From the NCBI RefSeq assembly GCF_019635465.1, contig NZ_JAHBZK010000018.1, positions 1 to 64,000 on the forward strand: DNA of 64,000 nucleotides, in the 5' to 3' direction. Of this stretch, positions 39,104-49,060 are shown one piece after another (the stretch's first letter is position 1; the number at the start of each line of letters is the position of its first letter). The DNA comes from Hydrogenophaga sp. (GTDB lineage Bacteria > Pseudomonadota > Gammaproteobacteria > Burkholderiales > Burkholderiaceae_C). The notes below the pieces were generated by a model, which was not told the DNA's origin, did no database searches, and was given only the letters and a program-made list of their open reading frames with translations. Both the position numbers and the translations under genes were made by a program.

Positions 39104-40243
39104 GTGCCCCAGATCCTTTACGTGACAAACATCCTCATCGACTACGGGGCTTTGGCTCAGCTGAAGGCCGAATGCGAACGCGTGGGCATGGCGCGCCCGC
39201 TGGTGGTGACAGACGCGGGCGTCAAGGCCGCCGGCCTGCTCGATCGCCTGCTACAGGCGCTGCCGGGCATGAAGCCTGCCGTGTTTGACCAGACACCATC
39301 CAACCCGACCGAAGCGGCCGTGCGTGCCGCCGTGGAGGTGTTTCGCACCAACCAATGTGACGGCCTGATCGCTCTGGGTGGCGGCAGCGCCATCGACTGC
39401 GGCAAGGGCGTGGCGATCGCGGCCACGCACGACGGCCCGCTCAAGACCTACGCCACGATTGAGGGCGGCTCACCCCGGATCACCGATGCGGTGCCCCCGC
39501 TGATTGCCGTGCCCACCACGGCCGGCACCGGCAGCGAGGTGGCGCGCGGCGCCATCGTCATCGTCGACGATGGGCGCAAGCTGGGGTTTCACAGCTGGCA
39601 CCTGGTGCCCAAGACCGCCCTGCTCGACCCCGAACTCACCCTGGGCCTGCCACCGCTGCTGACGGCCGCCACCGGCATGGACGCCATTGCGCACTGCATG
39701 GAAACCTTCATGAGCGCGGCCTTCAATCCGCCGGCCGACGGCATTGCGCTCGATGGACTTCGCCGTGGGTGGGCGCACATCGAGCGCGCCACGAAAGACG
39801 GCAGCGACCGCGAGGCACGCATGCACATGATGAGCGCCAGCATGCAAGGCGCCATGGCGTTTCAGAAAGGACTGGGTTGCGTGCACAGCCTCAGCCACAG
39901 CCTGGGTGGCATCAATCCGCGCCTGCACCATGGCACGCTCAATGCCGTTTTCCTGCCTGCCGTGATCCGTTTCAACGCCCAGACCGAGTCCATGCAAAAG
40001 GAAGACCGGTTGCATCGAATGGCGCAGGCCATGGGACTGAGCGACGGCTCGGCGGTGGCCGACGCCGTCAAAGACATGAGCGCTCGTCTGGGTCTGCCGG
40101 CCGGCCTGGTGGCCATGGGCGTCGATGCATCGGTGTTTGATCGCGTCATCGAAGGCGCCATGGCCGACCACTGTCACAAGACCAACCCACGCCTCGCCAC
40201 CGAGCAGGACTACCGCGACATGCTGCTGGCCTCGATGCATTGA
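39104..40243 (+). CDS. Iron-containing alcohol dehydrogenase
   Basis: A 379-residue group III dehydrogenase. NAD-binding region LIALGGGSAIDCGKGVA, then AVPTTAGTGSEVARGAI. Iron ligands are in ATGMDAIAHCMETF (Asp and His), CVHSLSHSLGG and LHHGTLNAVFLP. The start is a GTG at 39104 with GGAG 9 bases upstream. It probably oxidises an aliphatic alcohol or hydroxy acid; divergent pairing with an esterase is compatible with ester breakdown to alcohol and then aldehyde. Confidence 0.92.
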   Translation: MPQILYVTNILIDYGALAQLKAECERVGMARPLVVTDAGVKAAGLLDRLLQALPGMKPAVFDQTPSNPTEAAVRAAVEVFRTNQCDGLIALGGGSAIDCGKGVAIAATHDGPLKTYATIEGGSPRITDAVPPLIAVPTTAGTGSEVARGAIVIVDDGRKLGFHSWHLVPKTALLDPELTLGLPPLLTAATGMDAIAHCMETFMSAAFNPPADGIALDGLRRGWAHIERATKDGSDREARMHMMSASMQGAMAFQKGLGCVHSLSHSLGGINPRLHHGTLNAVFLPAVIRFNAQTESMQKEDRLHRMAQAMGLSDGSAVADAVKDMSARLGLPAGLVAMGVDASVFDRVIEGAMADHCHKTNPRLATEQDYRDMLLASMH

Positions 40244-40314
40244 TGCGTGTGCTGCGTCGAGTACCAAACGACTAAAAGAGCGGCCGCAATCACGAAAAAT
40301 TGACGACTTTAGCG

Positions 40315-40326
40315 GTGCTCTAATCG
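40315..40326 (+). promoter_or_regulatory. Possible promoter box upstream of the winged-helix regulator
   Basis: GTGCTCTAATCG lies 26 bases before the ATG, and the same 12 bases occur at almost the same distance before the cyclase-FHA gene (19453-19464). A TTGACG at 40300-40305 stands 15 bases before TAATCG, slightly short for sigma-70. It may be a -10 region or an operator. Confidence 0.3.
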
Positions 40327-40352
40327 GCCCTTTCAGGTAAGGGAAGGCCGTC

Positions 40353-42530
40353 ATGCGCGAGCGCAGCAAGGGGGAAAGCCGACAATCGATCGGGTTGACC
40401 GAAACATTCAAGGGGGCAACGCGGGATGCGATCTGGCCCGCCGAGGAGTATCGATTCGGCGCATTCGTGCTGCGCACCGATCGGCGCGAGTTGCGGCATG
40501 AGGGCGTGCTGCGCCCCATGGAGCGACGCTGCTTTGATCTGTTGGCTTACCTGCTTCGCCATGCTGGGCGGGTAGTCACCAAGGACGAACTGCTCGACAA
40601 CGTCTGGTCCAGTCGCTTCGTGTCGACATCGGTGATCGCCCAAAGCGTGCTCAAGGTGCGCAAGGCGCTGTACACCGACGCCTCGCTTCCCGAGCTGGTT
40701 CGCACGGTGCATCGTGTCGGCTACCGACTGGCGGCGGATGTTGAGCGTCGCCGAATCATGCCGTCCGAACTGCTGTCCCACAGGGAGGCGGGCGTCTGGG
40801 ATTGGCAGCGCATTTCCGCATCCGGGCTGTCCTGTCAGGAGCCCTGGGCTGTGGCCGCGCTGGACGCCTTTGGCATATGGGCCCTTCAAAGTCATGGCGT
40901 CGCCGTGCGCGACGACATGCGGATACCAGGCCCCAACACCGCCATCACAACGCATTGCGAGGTGCGTTCCCTGGGGGACGGCGACTTCGGCGCGACGCTG
41001 GAGATGATCGACAAGGGTGGGCATCGGCACCAGCTGGATGGGCTGGCAGGGTCGCCATTTGAAGCGGTATGGCGAGCGGCTGGCGCTGCCGCCCTGCTCG
41101 CTCAGCTCAACGCGATGCTGCTGGTCCCTTGTTCCGCCGCCAAGCCTCGCTGTTGGGAACAGCTCGCCTTGCTGCCCCAGCCGACGGTACCTGGCCAGGC
41201 GCACACCATTGCCCCGCTGTCGAGTGCGTGGTCCACCTTGCTGCCCAAGGTCAGCGGCGACGTACTGGCCGATCTGCTGATGGAAGCGGCGTGGCGGGAT
41301 GACGCAGGCGTGGCTGCCGAACTGCATCGGCTTTCGACTCTCGCGACGCCGGCGAATGGCTTGCGCTACGCCATCTGGTTGGACCTGTGCGAAGCCATGG
41401 TGGCAACGCAGGCTGGCGGGCGCCCCGAAGAAATTGCGTTGACTCAAGCCCACGCAGATGCGTTGCTTGAGGCCGATACGGAGACTGCCCACCGCCAACT
41501 GGCGACGGCCGCGCACTTGTTGTGTGCGTCCAGAGCGGCGCCCGTCGATGCACCCTGGTGGCGACGATGGGTGTCGCGTCATCCCATGTCGTTGCCCCCG
41601 GCCTCTCGCCGCTGGTGGCTGTTGTCGGCATTGCAATTGCGCCTGGCGCACCCGGAGGAGCCGGGCGCCGAACCAGGTACCGAGGTGATACAGCAATTGC
41701 TGTTGCAGCCCATCGAAGACGGGCTGCAGTCGCTCTTGCTCAACCTCTACGGACAGCTTTGCGAGATGGAAGGTGACCTGGAGACCGCCACCCGACACCT
41801 CCAGCACGCTGCCGACATGGCCATCCGCGCGCCATGGCGGACATCGCGGCCCTTGTGTCTCCTGACGCTGGGCACGTTTGCCGCTCGATTGCATGACGTT
41901 GGCACTCTGGATACCTGCATCAGGGCCCTTTCGACGGTCGACAAGGTCCACCGCCCGAGGCGACAGGCCATTCTGGCCTGGCTGCAAGCGCGGCGCATGC
42001 GCATCGACGGCAGTGCCGCCGATGCGCTCAGACTCGCGGACGGTGCTCTCGCTGACCTGTCCACTTGCGGGTTGTGGATGCGCGAGGATTTCTGGCTGTT
42101 CCTGATCGACACAGCCTTGCACGCGCGTGCGCGCGGCGCCCTGGAGCGCATTCGAGCGACGCTGGATGGTGCTGCGGGACGCGCTCGCTCTGCAACACTC
42201 AGCGCCATCGACGCATCGTTGGCTTTGCTCGATGGCGACAAGACCAGGGCGCGTCAGTTGATCGTGCGGGCATGGCAGCTTGCGCCACCCTCCACGTCCA
42301 AACGACTGCTGGCCATGGCAGCGGCCACTGCCTTGCAGTGGGGAATGCCCGACACCACGCACGAATGGAATCAGGCCATGGGCCAGGCGGGGGACTGGAT
42401 CGAGCGCACCCGCAACGGCCGTCGCCTGCGCCAACCCATCACCCAGTCGGCGGGGCCAACTCAGCTGCCAGGCGACGCTCTCGTTGTCGCTGAGGAAGAG
42501 CCGTCCACCTTCTGGCTCTGGTCAGTCTGA
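40353..42530 (+). CDS. Large OmpR-type winged-helix transcriptional regulator with helical-repeat C-terminus
   Basis: A 725-residue protein. Residues about 33-130 are an OmpR/PhoB-type DNA-binding domain ([51 protein letters not shown]). There is no receiver domain and no membrane helix, so it is not a CadC-type sensor. The remaining ~590 residues are helical, Leu/Ala-rich, and look like degenerate TPR-type repeats, giving a layout like HilA and some SARP-like regulators. Ligand and targets are unknown. Its 3' end overlaps convergent trhO by 70 bases. Confidence 0.8.
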   Translation: MRERSKGESRQSIGLTETFKGATRDAIWPAEEYRFGAFVLRTDRRELRHEGVLRPMERRCFDLLAYLLRHAGRVVTKDELLDNVWSSRFVSTSVIAQSVLKVRKALYTDASLPELVRTVHRVGYRLAADVERRRIMPSELLSHREAGVWDWQRISASGLSCQEPWAVAALDAFGIWALQSHGVAVRDDMRIPGPNTAITTHCEVRSLGDGDFGATLEMIDKGGHRHQLDGLAGSPFEAVWRAAGAAALLAQLNAMLLVPCSAAKPRCWEQLALLPQPTVPGQAHTIAPLSSAWSTLLPKVSGDVLADLLMEAAWRDDAGVAAELHRLSTLATPANGLRYAIWLDLCEAMVATQAGGRPEEIALTQAHADALLEADTETAHRQLATAAHLLCASRAAPVDAPWWRRWVSRHPMSLPPASRRWWLLSALQLRLAHPEEPGAEPGTEVIQQLLLQPIEDGLQSLLLNLYGQLCEMEGDLETATRHLQHAADMAIRAPWRTSRPLCLLTLGTFAARLHDVGTLDTCIRALSTVDKVHRPRRQAILAWLQARRMRIDGSAADALRLADGALADLSTCGLWMREDFWLFLIDTALHARARGALERIRATLDGAAGRARSATLSAIDASLALLDGDKTRARQLIVRAWQLAPPSTSKRLLAMAAATALQWGMPDTTHEWNQAMGQAGDWIERTRNGRRLRQPITQSAGPTQLPGDALVVAEEEPSTFWLWSV

Positions 42531-43498
42531 GACGTGCTCACGCCCGCGCCGGCGTTCCCGTGATCCGGTGGCGAGAACGCCTGTGCGCCAATGTGTTGCT
42601 GGCCACGGGCGTGGGCGAGTTCCACCTGGCGTTGGCGCTCGCGCAGCCGGGCCTTGTCCTGATCGCTGCGCTGCGCATGGCAGTGGGGGCAGCTCACGCC
42701 GGCCACATAGCGTGGCGACGCCAGGTCTTCTTCGCTCAGCGGCCATCGGCAGGAACGGCAAAGCACCGACTGGCCGGGCGCCAGGTGGTGGCCGACGCTC
42801 ACGCGTTCATCGAAGACGAAGCATTCGCCCTGCCACAGGCTTTGCTCGGGCGCCACGTCTTCCAGGTACTTCAGGATGCCCCCTTCGAGGTGGTAGACCT
42901 CCTCAAAGCCCTGCATCTTCAGCAATGCCGTTGATTTCTCGCACCGAATGCCGCCGGTGCAGAACATGGCCACGCGCGGTTTGTGCGTCTGGTTGAGCGT
43001 TGGCTGGCTGGCCAGCCACTCGGGCAACTCGGTGAAGCTGCGTATGCCGGGATTGATGGCGCCGGCAAAGGTGCCGATCTTGACCTCATAGTCGTTGCGC
43101 GTGTCGATCAGCACCACGTCGGGCTGCTCGATGAGCGCATTCCAATCAGCAGGTTTGACGTACTGGCCAACCGTTCGGGTGGGGTCCAGCCCCGGGACGC
43201 GCAAGGTGACGATCTCCTGCTTGAGGCGCACCTTCAGGCGGTGAAACGGTGGCGCGTCGGCCCAGGACTCCTTGTGCTGAAGGTCGGACAGGCGCGCGTC
43301 GCTGCGCAGCCAGCCAAGCACCGCGCGCACACCCTCCTGGGGGCCGGCGATGGTGCCGTTGATGCCCTCCTGCGCCAGCAACAGGGTGCCTTTGACGCCA
43401 TGGCGTTCGCATGCCGCACGCAAAGGCGCCTGAAGATCGGCGTGGTCGGGCAGGCTGACGAACTTGTAAAGCGCTGCGGTGAGAAACGGTAGGTTCAC
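42461..43498 (-). CDS. trhO: tRNA uridine(34) hydroxylase, rhodanese family
   Basis: A 345-residue protein that with oxygen makes 5-hydroxyuridine at the wobble position of tRNA. It has the N-terminal acylphosphatase-like fold ([16 protein letters not shown]), rhodanese domain with active Cys in [12 protein letters not shown], and a C-terminal zinc-type Cys set ([16 protein letters not shown]). The final ~35 residues (after HIGAQAF) are a Ser/Thr/Gly-rich tail beyond the usual end, encoded opposite the 3' end of the regulator gene. Confidence 0.93.
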   Translation of the reverse strand: MNLPFLTAALYKFVSLPDHADLQAPLRAACERHGVKGTLLLAQEGINGTIAGPQEGVRAVLGWLRSDARLSDLQHKESWADAPPFHRLKVRLKQEIVTLRVPGLDPTRTVGQYVKPADWNALIEQPDVVLIDTRNDYEVKIGTFAGAINPGIRSFTELPEWLASQPTLNQTHKPRVAMFCTGGIRCEKSTALLKMQGFEEVYHLEGGILKYLEDVAPEQSLWQGECFVFDERVSVGHHLAPGQSVLCRSCRWPLSEEDLASPRYVAGVSCPHCHAQRSDQDKARLRERQRQVELAHARGQQHIGAQAFSPPDHGNAGAGVSTSQTDQSQKVDGSSSATTRASPGS

Positions 43499-43549
43499 GG
43501 CGCGGATTATCCCGCCTGCAGCCGCCGTCGCCTCCGCCGACGCCGAGGA

Positions 43550-44644
43550 CTACAGCGGCTCGACGCGCTGCATGTCTGGTCGCAGCAGCCATTGCGCCAG
43601 TTCGTCGGCCAGACGCCGCGCGGCGCCGACGGCTGTGCCCCAGGCCTTCACACGCGCGGCGAGATCCTGACCGTAGCGGTCGAAGTCGGTGCGATCGGGC
43701 AGCTTGCCGTTGGGCAGGCTGCGCACCCACTCAGGGTCGGGCGCCACGACGAGCATGTGATCCAGCGCCGCGCTGCTGCGGTGGCGGCGCTTCCAGGCCT
43801 TGTCGAGCCAGCCCGGGACCACCGCTTTCTGGAAATGCGGATAGAGCACCAGGGGTGCCTCCGGGCTTGCGTGGTAGTGCAGGTGCAGGTGGTAGTCGGT
43901 GATGCCGCCGTCCCAATACACCCCGCGAGGCGCGCCCGCGATGTCGGCCACCGGCCGCAGCACAAACGGGATGGAACAGCTGGCCTGCAAGGCAGGCATG
44001 AAATTGTGCGGGCCCAGCGCAATCTGGCGCGTGCGCAGGTCGTGCGTGTCAAACGGCAGTGCGCTCACGGTCCCCTGCGCCGGTACCGGGGCCGAGAACA
44101 CCACACGCTCCAGCCACTGGCCCAGTGAGCGTCGTCGGACGGCATTGGCGGCAAATGCGCCCAGGTAGCCCAGCGGCGTGCGCAAGGCTCCATCGCGGGA
44201 CAATAGGCGCCGCCCGCGCGAAGTGACGATGTGCAGGCGCCACCGCGGGTGTTGCAGGACTTGGTCGACGCGCCCGCCATAGAACGCCTGCAGGTTGGCG
44301 GAAAAGGTGTCGCTGATCTGTTGCGGGCTGGGGCGCCGCTGGCCTGGCGCGAGCTCGTAGTGCTGGTGGATGTAGTCGTGCTCCAGGCGCTGGAACGCGG
44401 CGGCCGGATTGTCGAGACAGGCCGTTCCCATGCGCCACGCGCCGATCGAAGCGCCAATGAGGTGGATCGTCTGGGGCGTATCGCGCAGCCAGTCGCCGAA
44501 AAGGAATTGATCGAGCGGGCCAAGGATGAGACCTTTGGGCCCGCCCGCGGCGGCAGGGATCACGCCCACATCGCGCGGGCGCAGCCCATGTTCGCGCAGG
44601 TGCTTCAGCGCCAGCGGGCCGGCGTACAGACGGAGTGCTTGCAT
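43550..44644 (-). CDS. Patatin-like phospholipase
   Basis: A 364-residue protein with oxyanion region AAAGGPKGLILG, nucleophile Ser66 in LIGASIGAWRMG (GxSxG), and the catalytic Asp in GVYWDGGITDYH (DGG). This Ser-Asp dyad defines patatin-type lipid acyl hydrolases. No signal peptide. It is followed on the same strand by trhO after 51 bases, and may act on membrane lipids in the cytoplasm; the substrate is not known. Confidence 0.9.
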   Translation of the reverse strand: MQALRLYAGPLALKHLREHGLRPRDVGVIPAAAGGPKGLILGPLDQFLFGDWLRDTPQTIHLIGASIGAWRMGTACLDNPAAAFQRLEHDYIHQHYELAPGQRRPSPQQISDTFSANLQAFYGGRVDQVLQHPRWRLHIVTSRGRRLLSRDGALRTPLGYLGAFAANAVRRRSLGQWLERVVFSAPVPAQGTVSALPFDTHDLRTRQIALGPHNFMPALQASCSIPFVLRPVADIAGAPRGVYWDGGITDYHLHLHYHASPEAPLVLYPHFQKAVVPGWLDKAWKRRHRSSAALDHMLVVAPDPEWVRSLPNGKLPDRTDFDRYGQDLAARVKAWGTAVGAARRLADELAQWLLRPDMQRVEPL

Positions 44645-44681
44645 GCCGCGGATTGTCCGCGACTCCTTGGACGGGGCCGGG

Positions 44682-45536
44682 TCAGTGGGTCACTGTGTCG
44701 TCGGTGGACTCGGCCTCGGGCTCATCGAAGTCGGTGTGACGCGAGATGGACGGGATGGATTCGGCCACGACGGTGTCCGGATCGATGCCCAGCACCAGCC
44801 CGACCGGATCGGGGTAGGTATTGATCAGCAACTCGCCGCGCAGGTCCTGCTCTTCGGCGCGCGCACGCCACGACGCGATATGGATGACACCCGCGATGGG
44901 CTCGTACACGTCGTTGTCGAAAGGTGCCGTCTGGTGCTCGATGGCGTTGATCATGCGGCGCGGGAACTTCCACTCCCGGGCCAGCGCAGCGCCGACTTCG
45001 GCATAGCTGTAGCCGAACACGCTGCGTTCGGCCTTGGCGCGCTTGAGGTCGAGCATGGGCACGCTGCGATCGAGGTCGATCATCGATTCGGGCATGCCCA
45101 CGTGCATCACCAGCTCGCCAATGGCGTGAATGAGACCGGCGGTGAACGCCGTGTTTTCATCGATGCGGATCGGCAAGGCGATGTAGCGCGCCAGGTTGGC
45201 AGAGTTCAGGCTGTAGCGCCAGAACTGGTTGAGGTTGACCCCGCCCACAGTGTGAAAGCCTTCGCCCAGGGCGCTGGCGATCACCAGCGCGCGCACCTTG
45301 ATGAGACCGAGGATGTTCATCGCCTCGCGAGCGTTGTTCACATTGCGCGAGAGGCCGAAGAAGGCCGAGTTGGCGGTTTTGAGCAGCTTGGCCGTCAGGA
45401 CCGGGTCCTCCTCGATCAAGGAGGCCACCAGCATGGGATCGACATCCGGTTGCTCGAACGACTCGATCAGCCGCCGCACGACCTTGGGAACGGCTGGCAG
45501 TGCCTGGGGTTGCTTGAGAAGCTTTTCGAGGTGCAT
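44682..45536 (-). CDS. HDOD domain signalling protein (copy 1)
   Basis: A 284-residue protein made of an HDOD domain (LPAVPKVVRRLIESFEQP, then DPVLTAKLLKTANSAFFG and TAGLIHAIGELVMHV), a degenerate HD-fold without the full metal-binding set. HDOD proteins are regulatory modules in motility, c-di-GMP and stress signalling. An acidic C-terminal tail (DEPEAESTDDTVTH) is unique to this copy. The neighbour at 45613-46440 is a close paralogue, so the pair arose by tandem duplication. Confidence 0.88.
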   Translation of the reverse strand: MHLEKLLKQPQALPAVPKVVRRLIESFEQPDVDPMLVASLIEEDPVLTAKLLKTANSAFFGLSRNVNNAREAMNILGLIKVRALVIASALGEGFHTVGGVNLNQFWRYSLNSANLARYIALPIRIDENTAFTAGLIHAIGELVMHVGMPESMIDLDRSVPMLDLKRAKAERSVFGYSYAEVGAALAREWKFPRRMINAIEHQTAPFDNDVYEPIAGVIHIASWRARAEEQDLRGELLINTYPDPVGLVLGIDPDTVVAESIPSISRHTDFDEPEAESTDDTVTH

Positions 45537-45612
45537 GGCGATTCCCGGTGGGCGGTTGGCTTTGCTGTCCGAAATATCGTTGGCTGCGGACCAAACTTGA
45601 GGCCTTTTGGCC

Positions 45613-46440
45613 TCAATCCACAAACGCCGCCAGGGCGTCGTCGAAGGACCACTCTTCCGGGTCTTTGCCGAGCACGGCACCCAGGTCCAGGCCCAGGGCG
45701 ATGCCCACCATGTCGGGGAATGTGGCGGCCAGACCGCTGTCGTCGAGCTGGATTTCCTCGGCCCTTGCGCGCCAGGAGGCCAGGTGGATCACGCCCGCCA
45801 GCGGTTCGTAGAGCTCGCCCTCGAACGGTGCGGTCTGGTACTTGAGCGCGTTGACGATCGCCTCGGGGAAGTTCCAGCGCTCGACCATGCCCGCCCCCAC
45901 TTCGGCGTAGGTGTAGTCAAAGCGGTTGCGTTCGGCGCTGGCGCGTTGCAGGTCCAGCGGCGGCGTGCCCATGTCCAGAGGCGCGATCTCGTCGGGCATG
46001 GCGATGTGCATGATCAGGTCGCCAATGGCGTGGATCAGGCCCGCGGTGTAGGCGTTGGACTCGTTCTGGCGCAGCGTGCCAGCCAGCGACTTGGCGATGT
46101 CGGCCGCGCGAAGGCTGTAGCGCCAGAACTGCTGCAGGTTCACGCCGGGCACGTTCTTGAAGCTCGAGCCCAGCGCCGCCGCCATGACCAGGGAGCGCAC
46201 ATGGGTCATGCCCAGCATGCTCACCGCCTCGTGCGGGTCACCGATCTTGCGGCTGGAGCGAAAGAACGACGAATTCGACAGCCGCAACACGCGGGTGGTC
46301 AAAGACGGGTCTTGCGCGATCAGGTCCCCGACCCGCTTGGGGCTGGGATCGTCCTTGTTCATCTCCGACATCAGGTCGGTGACGGTGCGCGACATCGCGG
46401 GGATGGCACCCGGGTAGTTGAGCAGGGCTTGTAAGTCCAT
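45613..46440 (-). CDS. HDOD domain signalling protein (copy 2)
   Basis: A 275-residue HDOD protein, colinear over its whole length with the copy that follows on the same strand: shared blocks include VNLQQFWRYSLRAADIAKSL, TAGLIHAIGDLIMHIAMP and LAGVIHLASWRARAEE. There are 76 bases between the two genes. The C-terminus differs. It probably has a related but distinct partner. tex lies upstream on the same strand. Confidence 0.88.
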   Translation of the reverse strand: MDLQALLNYPGAIPAMSRTVTDLMSEMNKDDPSPKRVGDLIAQDPSLTTRVLRLSNSSFFRSSRKIGDPHEAVSMLGMTHVRSLVMAAALGSSFKNVPGVNLQQFWRYSLRAADIAKSLAGTLRQNESNAYTAGLIHAIGDLIMHIAMPDEIAPLDMGTPPLDLQRASAERNRFDYTYAEVGAGMVERWNFPEAIVNALKYQTAPFEGELYEPLAGVIHLASWRARAEEIQLDDSGLAATFPDMVGIALGLDLGAVLGKDPEEWSFDDALAAFVD

Positions 46441-46510
46441 GGATTGATGCCGTCAGCAGGTCTGGAAAGATGTACCCGCCCTATCGGCACATCCGCCGCC
46501 AACTTGACCC

Positions 46511-48829
46511 TCAGCTTCGTCGCTGACCCTGCAGCTTGGCAAAGGCGCTGGCCATGGCCGATGGCACCTCCGCGGCAGGACGCCCCTTGCCGCCCCGCGC
46601 GGGCTCGAAACGGTTGTCGCGCGGGCCATCGCGCCGGCTGGGCGTGGCGTCCAGGCGCATGCTCAAGCTGATGCGTTTGCGCGCGGCATCCACCTCCAGC
46701 ACCTTGACCTTGACGATGTCGCCGGTCTTTACGATCTCTCGGGCGTCCTGTACGAATTTGTTGCTCAGTTGGCTCACGTGCACCAACCCATCCTGGTGCA
46801 CGCCCAGGTCGACAAAGGCGCCGAACTGCGCCACGTTGCTGACCGTGCCCTCGAGCACCATGCCCTCGCGCAGGTCGGCGATGTCTTCGACCCCGTCGTT
46901 GAAACGGGCCACCTGAAAGTCCGGTCTTGGGTCGCGGCCAGGCTTTTCCAGCTCTTTGAGAATGTCGCGTACCGTGATGACGCCAACGGTTTCGTTGGCG
47001 AACAGTTCGGGGCGCAGCCTGCCCAGCACGTCGGCACGCCCCAGCAGCGACTGCACGGGTTGTCCGGCGCTGGCAATGATTTGCTGCACCACGGGGTAGC
47101 TCTCGGGGTGCACGCCCGTCATGTCCAGGGGGTCTTCACCGTCGCGGATGCGCAGAAAGCCGGCCGCCTGCTCAAACGTCTTGGCACCCAGGCCGGTCAC
47201 TTCCAGCAGTTGCCGTCGGCTGCGAAACGCGCCGTGCGCATCGCGCCAGCGCACCACGGCCTTGGCCACCGCACCCGACAGACCCGAGACGCGCGTCAGC
47301 AAGGGCACGCTGGCGGTGTTGAGATCAACGCCGACCCCGTTGACGCAGTCCTCGACCACGGCGTCCAGCGTTCGGGCCAGCTCGCTCTGGTTGACATCGT
47401 GCTGGTACTGGCCCACACCAATGCTCTTGGGATCGATCTTGACCAGCTCGGCCAGCGGGTCTTGAAGACGGCGGGCAATGCTGGCAGCACCGCGCAGGCT
47501 CACGTCCACATCGGGCATTTCCTGGCTGGCGAACTCGCTGGCCGAGTAGACCGATGCACCGGCTTCGCTGACCACGACCTTTTGCACGCCGGGGTGGCGC
47601 TTGATCAGGTCGGCGGCCAGTTTGTCTGTTTCACGGCTCGCGGTGCCGTTGCCGATGGCAATGAGTTGGACGCCATGCTGGCTGCACAGCTGGCCCAGGG
47701 TGTGCAAGGCGCCGTCCCAGTCGCGGCGTGGTTCGTGTGGATAGACCGTGCTCGTGGCCACGAGTTTGCCGGTGGCATCGACCACCGCCACTTTCACGCC
47801 GGTGCGAATGCCCGGATCCAGGCCCATCACCGCCTTGGGGCCCGCAGGCGCCGCCAGCAACAGATCGCGCAGGTTGTTGCCGAACACCTGGATCGCCACC
47901 GCCTCGGCGTTCTCGCGCAGGCGGGCAAACAGGTCGCGCTCGCTGGACAGGCTGAGTTTGACGCGCCAGGTCCAGGCCACACATTTGCGCAACAGATCGT
48001 CGCCTGCGCGTCCCTGGTGGCGCCAGCCCAGGTGCTGGGCGATGCGCCCTTCGGCCAGCGAGGGCTGGCCGGGCATCGCGTCTTCGGGCAGGCCCAGACG
48101 CGCATCAAGCAGTTCCAGCGATCGGCCGCGAAACACCGCCAATGCGCGGTGCGAAGGCACCTTGGCGATCGGCTCGTTGTAGTCGAAGTAGTCGCGGAAC
48201 TTGGCGGTCTCGGGCGCGTTCTCGTCTTTGCCAGCAACCAGCTTGCTGGTGAACAGACCTTCGCTCCAGAGCCACTCGCGCAACGAGCGCACCAGCGCGG
48301 CATCTTCGGACCAGCGCTCGCTCAGGATGTCTCGAACGCCGTCGAGCACGGCCGCCACGGTGGTGAAGTCGCTGCCGTCTTCGCCTTTTTCGGCCTTCAC
48401 GTACGCGGCGGCCAGTTGCGCCGGGTCTTGCGACGGGTCGGCCCACACCGCATCGGCCAGGGGTTCCAGCCCTGCCTCGCGCGCAATCATGCCCTTGGTG
48501 CGCCGCCTGGGCTTGTAGGGCAGGTAGAGATCCTCAAGTTCCTGCTTGCTCGGCGCAGCTTCGACCGCGGCGCGAAGCTCGGGCGTGAGTTTGCCCTGAT
48601 CCTCGATGCTCCTGAGCACCGTAGCACGCCGATCCTCAAGTTCACGCAGATAGGACAGGCGGGCCTCAAGCTCGCGCAGGTGCACGTCATCAAGGCCGTC
48701 TGTGGCCTCTTTGCGGTAACGCGCAATGAAGGGGACGGTAGCGCCACCGTCGAGCAGGTCCACCGCGGCCTGCACCTGGGATTCACGGACCTTGAGGTCC
48801 TGCGCAATGCGCGCAACGATCGTCAACAT
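46511..48829 (-). CDS. tex: Transcription accessory protein Tex
   Basis: A 772-residue nucleic-acid-binding protein. N-terminal helical domain (ATVPFIARYRKEATDGL), YqgF/RNase H-like domain (AVMGLDPGIRTGVKVAVVD), helix-hairpin-helix region (ELARTLDAVVEDCVNGVGVD) and C-terminal S1 domain (VSNVAQFGAFVDLGVHQDGL). Tex binds RNA and acts in transcription and RNA stability. The ATG at 48829 (MLTIVARIAQDL) matches the family start; the frame is open for 27 more codons upstream. Confidence 0.95.
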   Translation of the reverse strand: MLTIVARIAQDLKVRESQVQAAVDLLDGGATVPFIARYRKEATDGLDDVHLRELEARLSYLRELEDRRATVLRSIEDQGKLTPELRAAVEAAPSKQELEDLYLPYKPRRRTKGMIAREAGLEPLADAVWADPSQDPAQLAAAYVKAEKGEDGSDFTTVAAVLDGVRDILSERWSEDAALVRSLREWLWSEGLFTSKLVAGKDENAPETAKFRDYFDYNEPIAKVPSHRALAVFRGRSLELLDARLGLPEDAMPGQPSLAEGRIAQHLGWRHQGRAGDDLLRKCVAWTWRVKLSLSSERDLFARLRENAEAVAIQVFGNNLRDLLLAAPAGPKAVMGLDPGIRTGVKVAVVDATGKLVATSTVYPHEPRRDWDGALHTLGQLCSQHGVQLIAIGNGTASRETDKLAADLIKRHPGVQKVVVSEAGASVYSASEFASQEMPDVDVSLRGAASIARRLQDPLAELVKIDPKSIGVGQYQHDVNQSELARTLDAVVEDCVNGVGVDLNTASVPLLTRVSGLSGAVAKAVVRWRDAHGAFRSRRQLLEVTGLGAKTFEQAAGFLRIRDGEDPLDMTGVHPESYPVVQQIIASAGQPVQSLLGRADVLGRLRPELFANETVGVITVRDILKELEKPGRDPRPDFQVARFNDGVEDIADLREGMVLEGTVSNVAQFGAFVDLGVHQDGLVHVSQLSNKFVQDAREIVKTGDIVKVKVLEVDAARKRISLSMRLDATPSRRDGPRDNRFEPARGGKGRPAAEVPSAMASAFAKLQGQRRS

Positions 48830-49060
48830 TCGGGAAATCTGTCGGGTCGCGTCGGGGCGACCCACCTGACCAAAACGAAAGCGCGCGAGTTTGCCATAGG
48901 GCGCGGGCACAGCCCCTTCTTGATGGAAGGATCACCACGCCTCTTCGCTCTGCAAATACTGCCAACACGGTATCGATCTCCGAAGCCGTGATCCCTAGGA
49001 TCGCCGCTTGGTCGGCGCGCCATTGCGCGCTTCGGTGTTGGGCTCTGCTCGACGCAGCCC

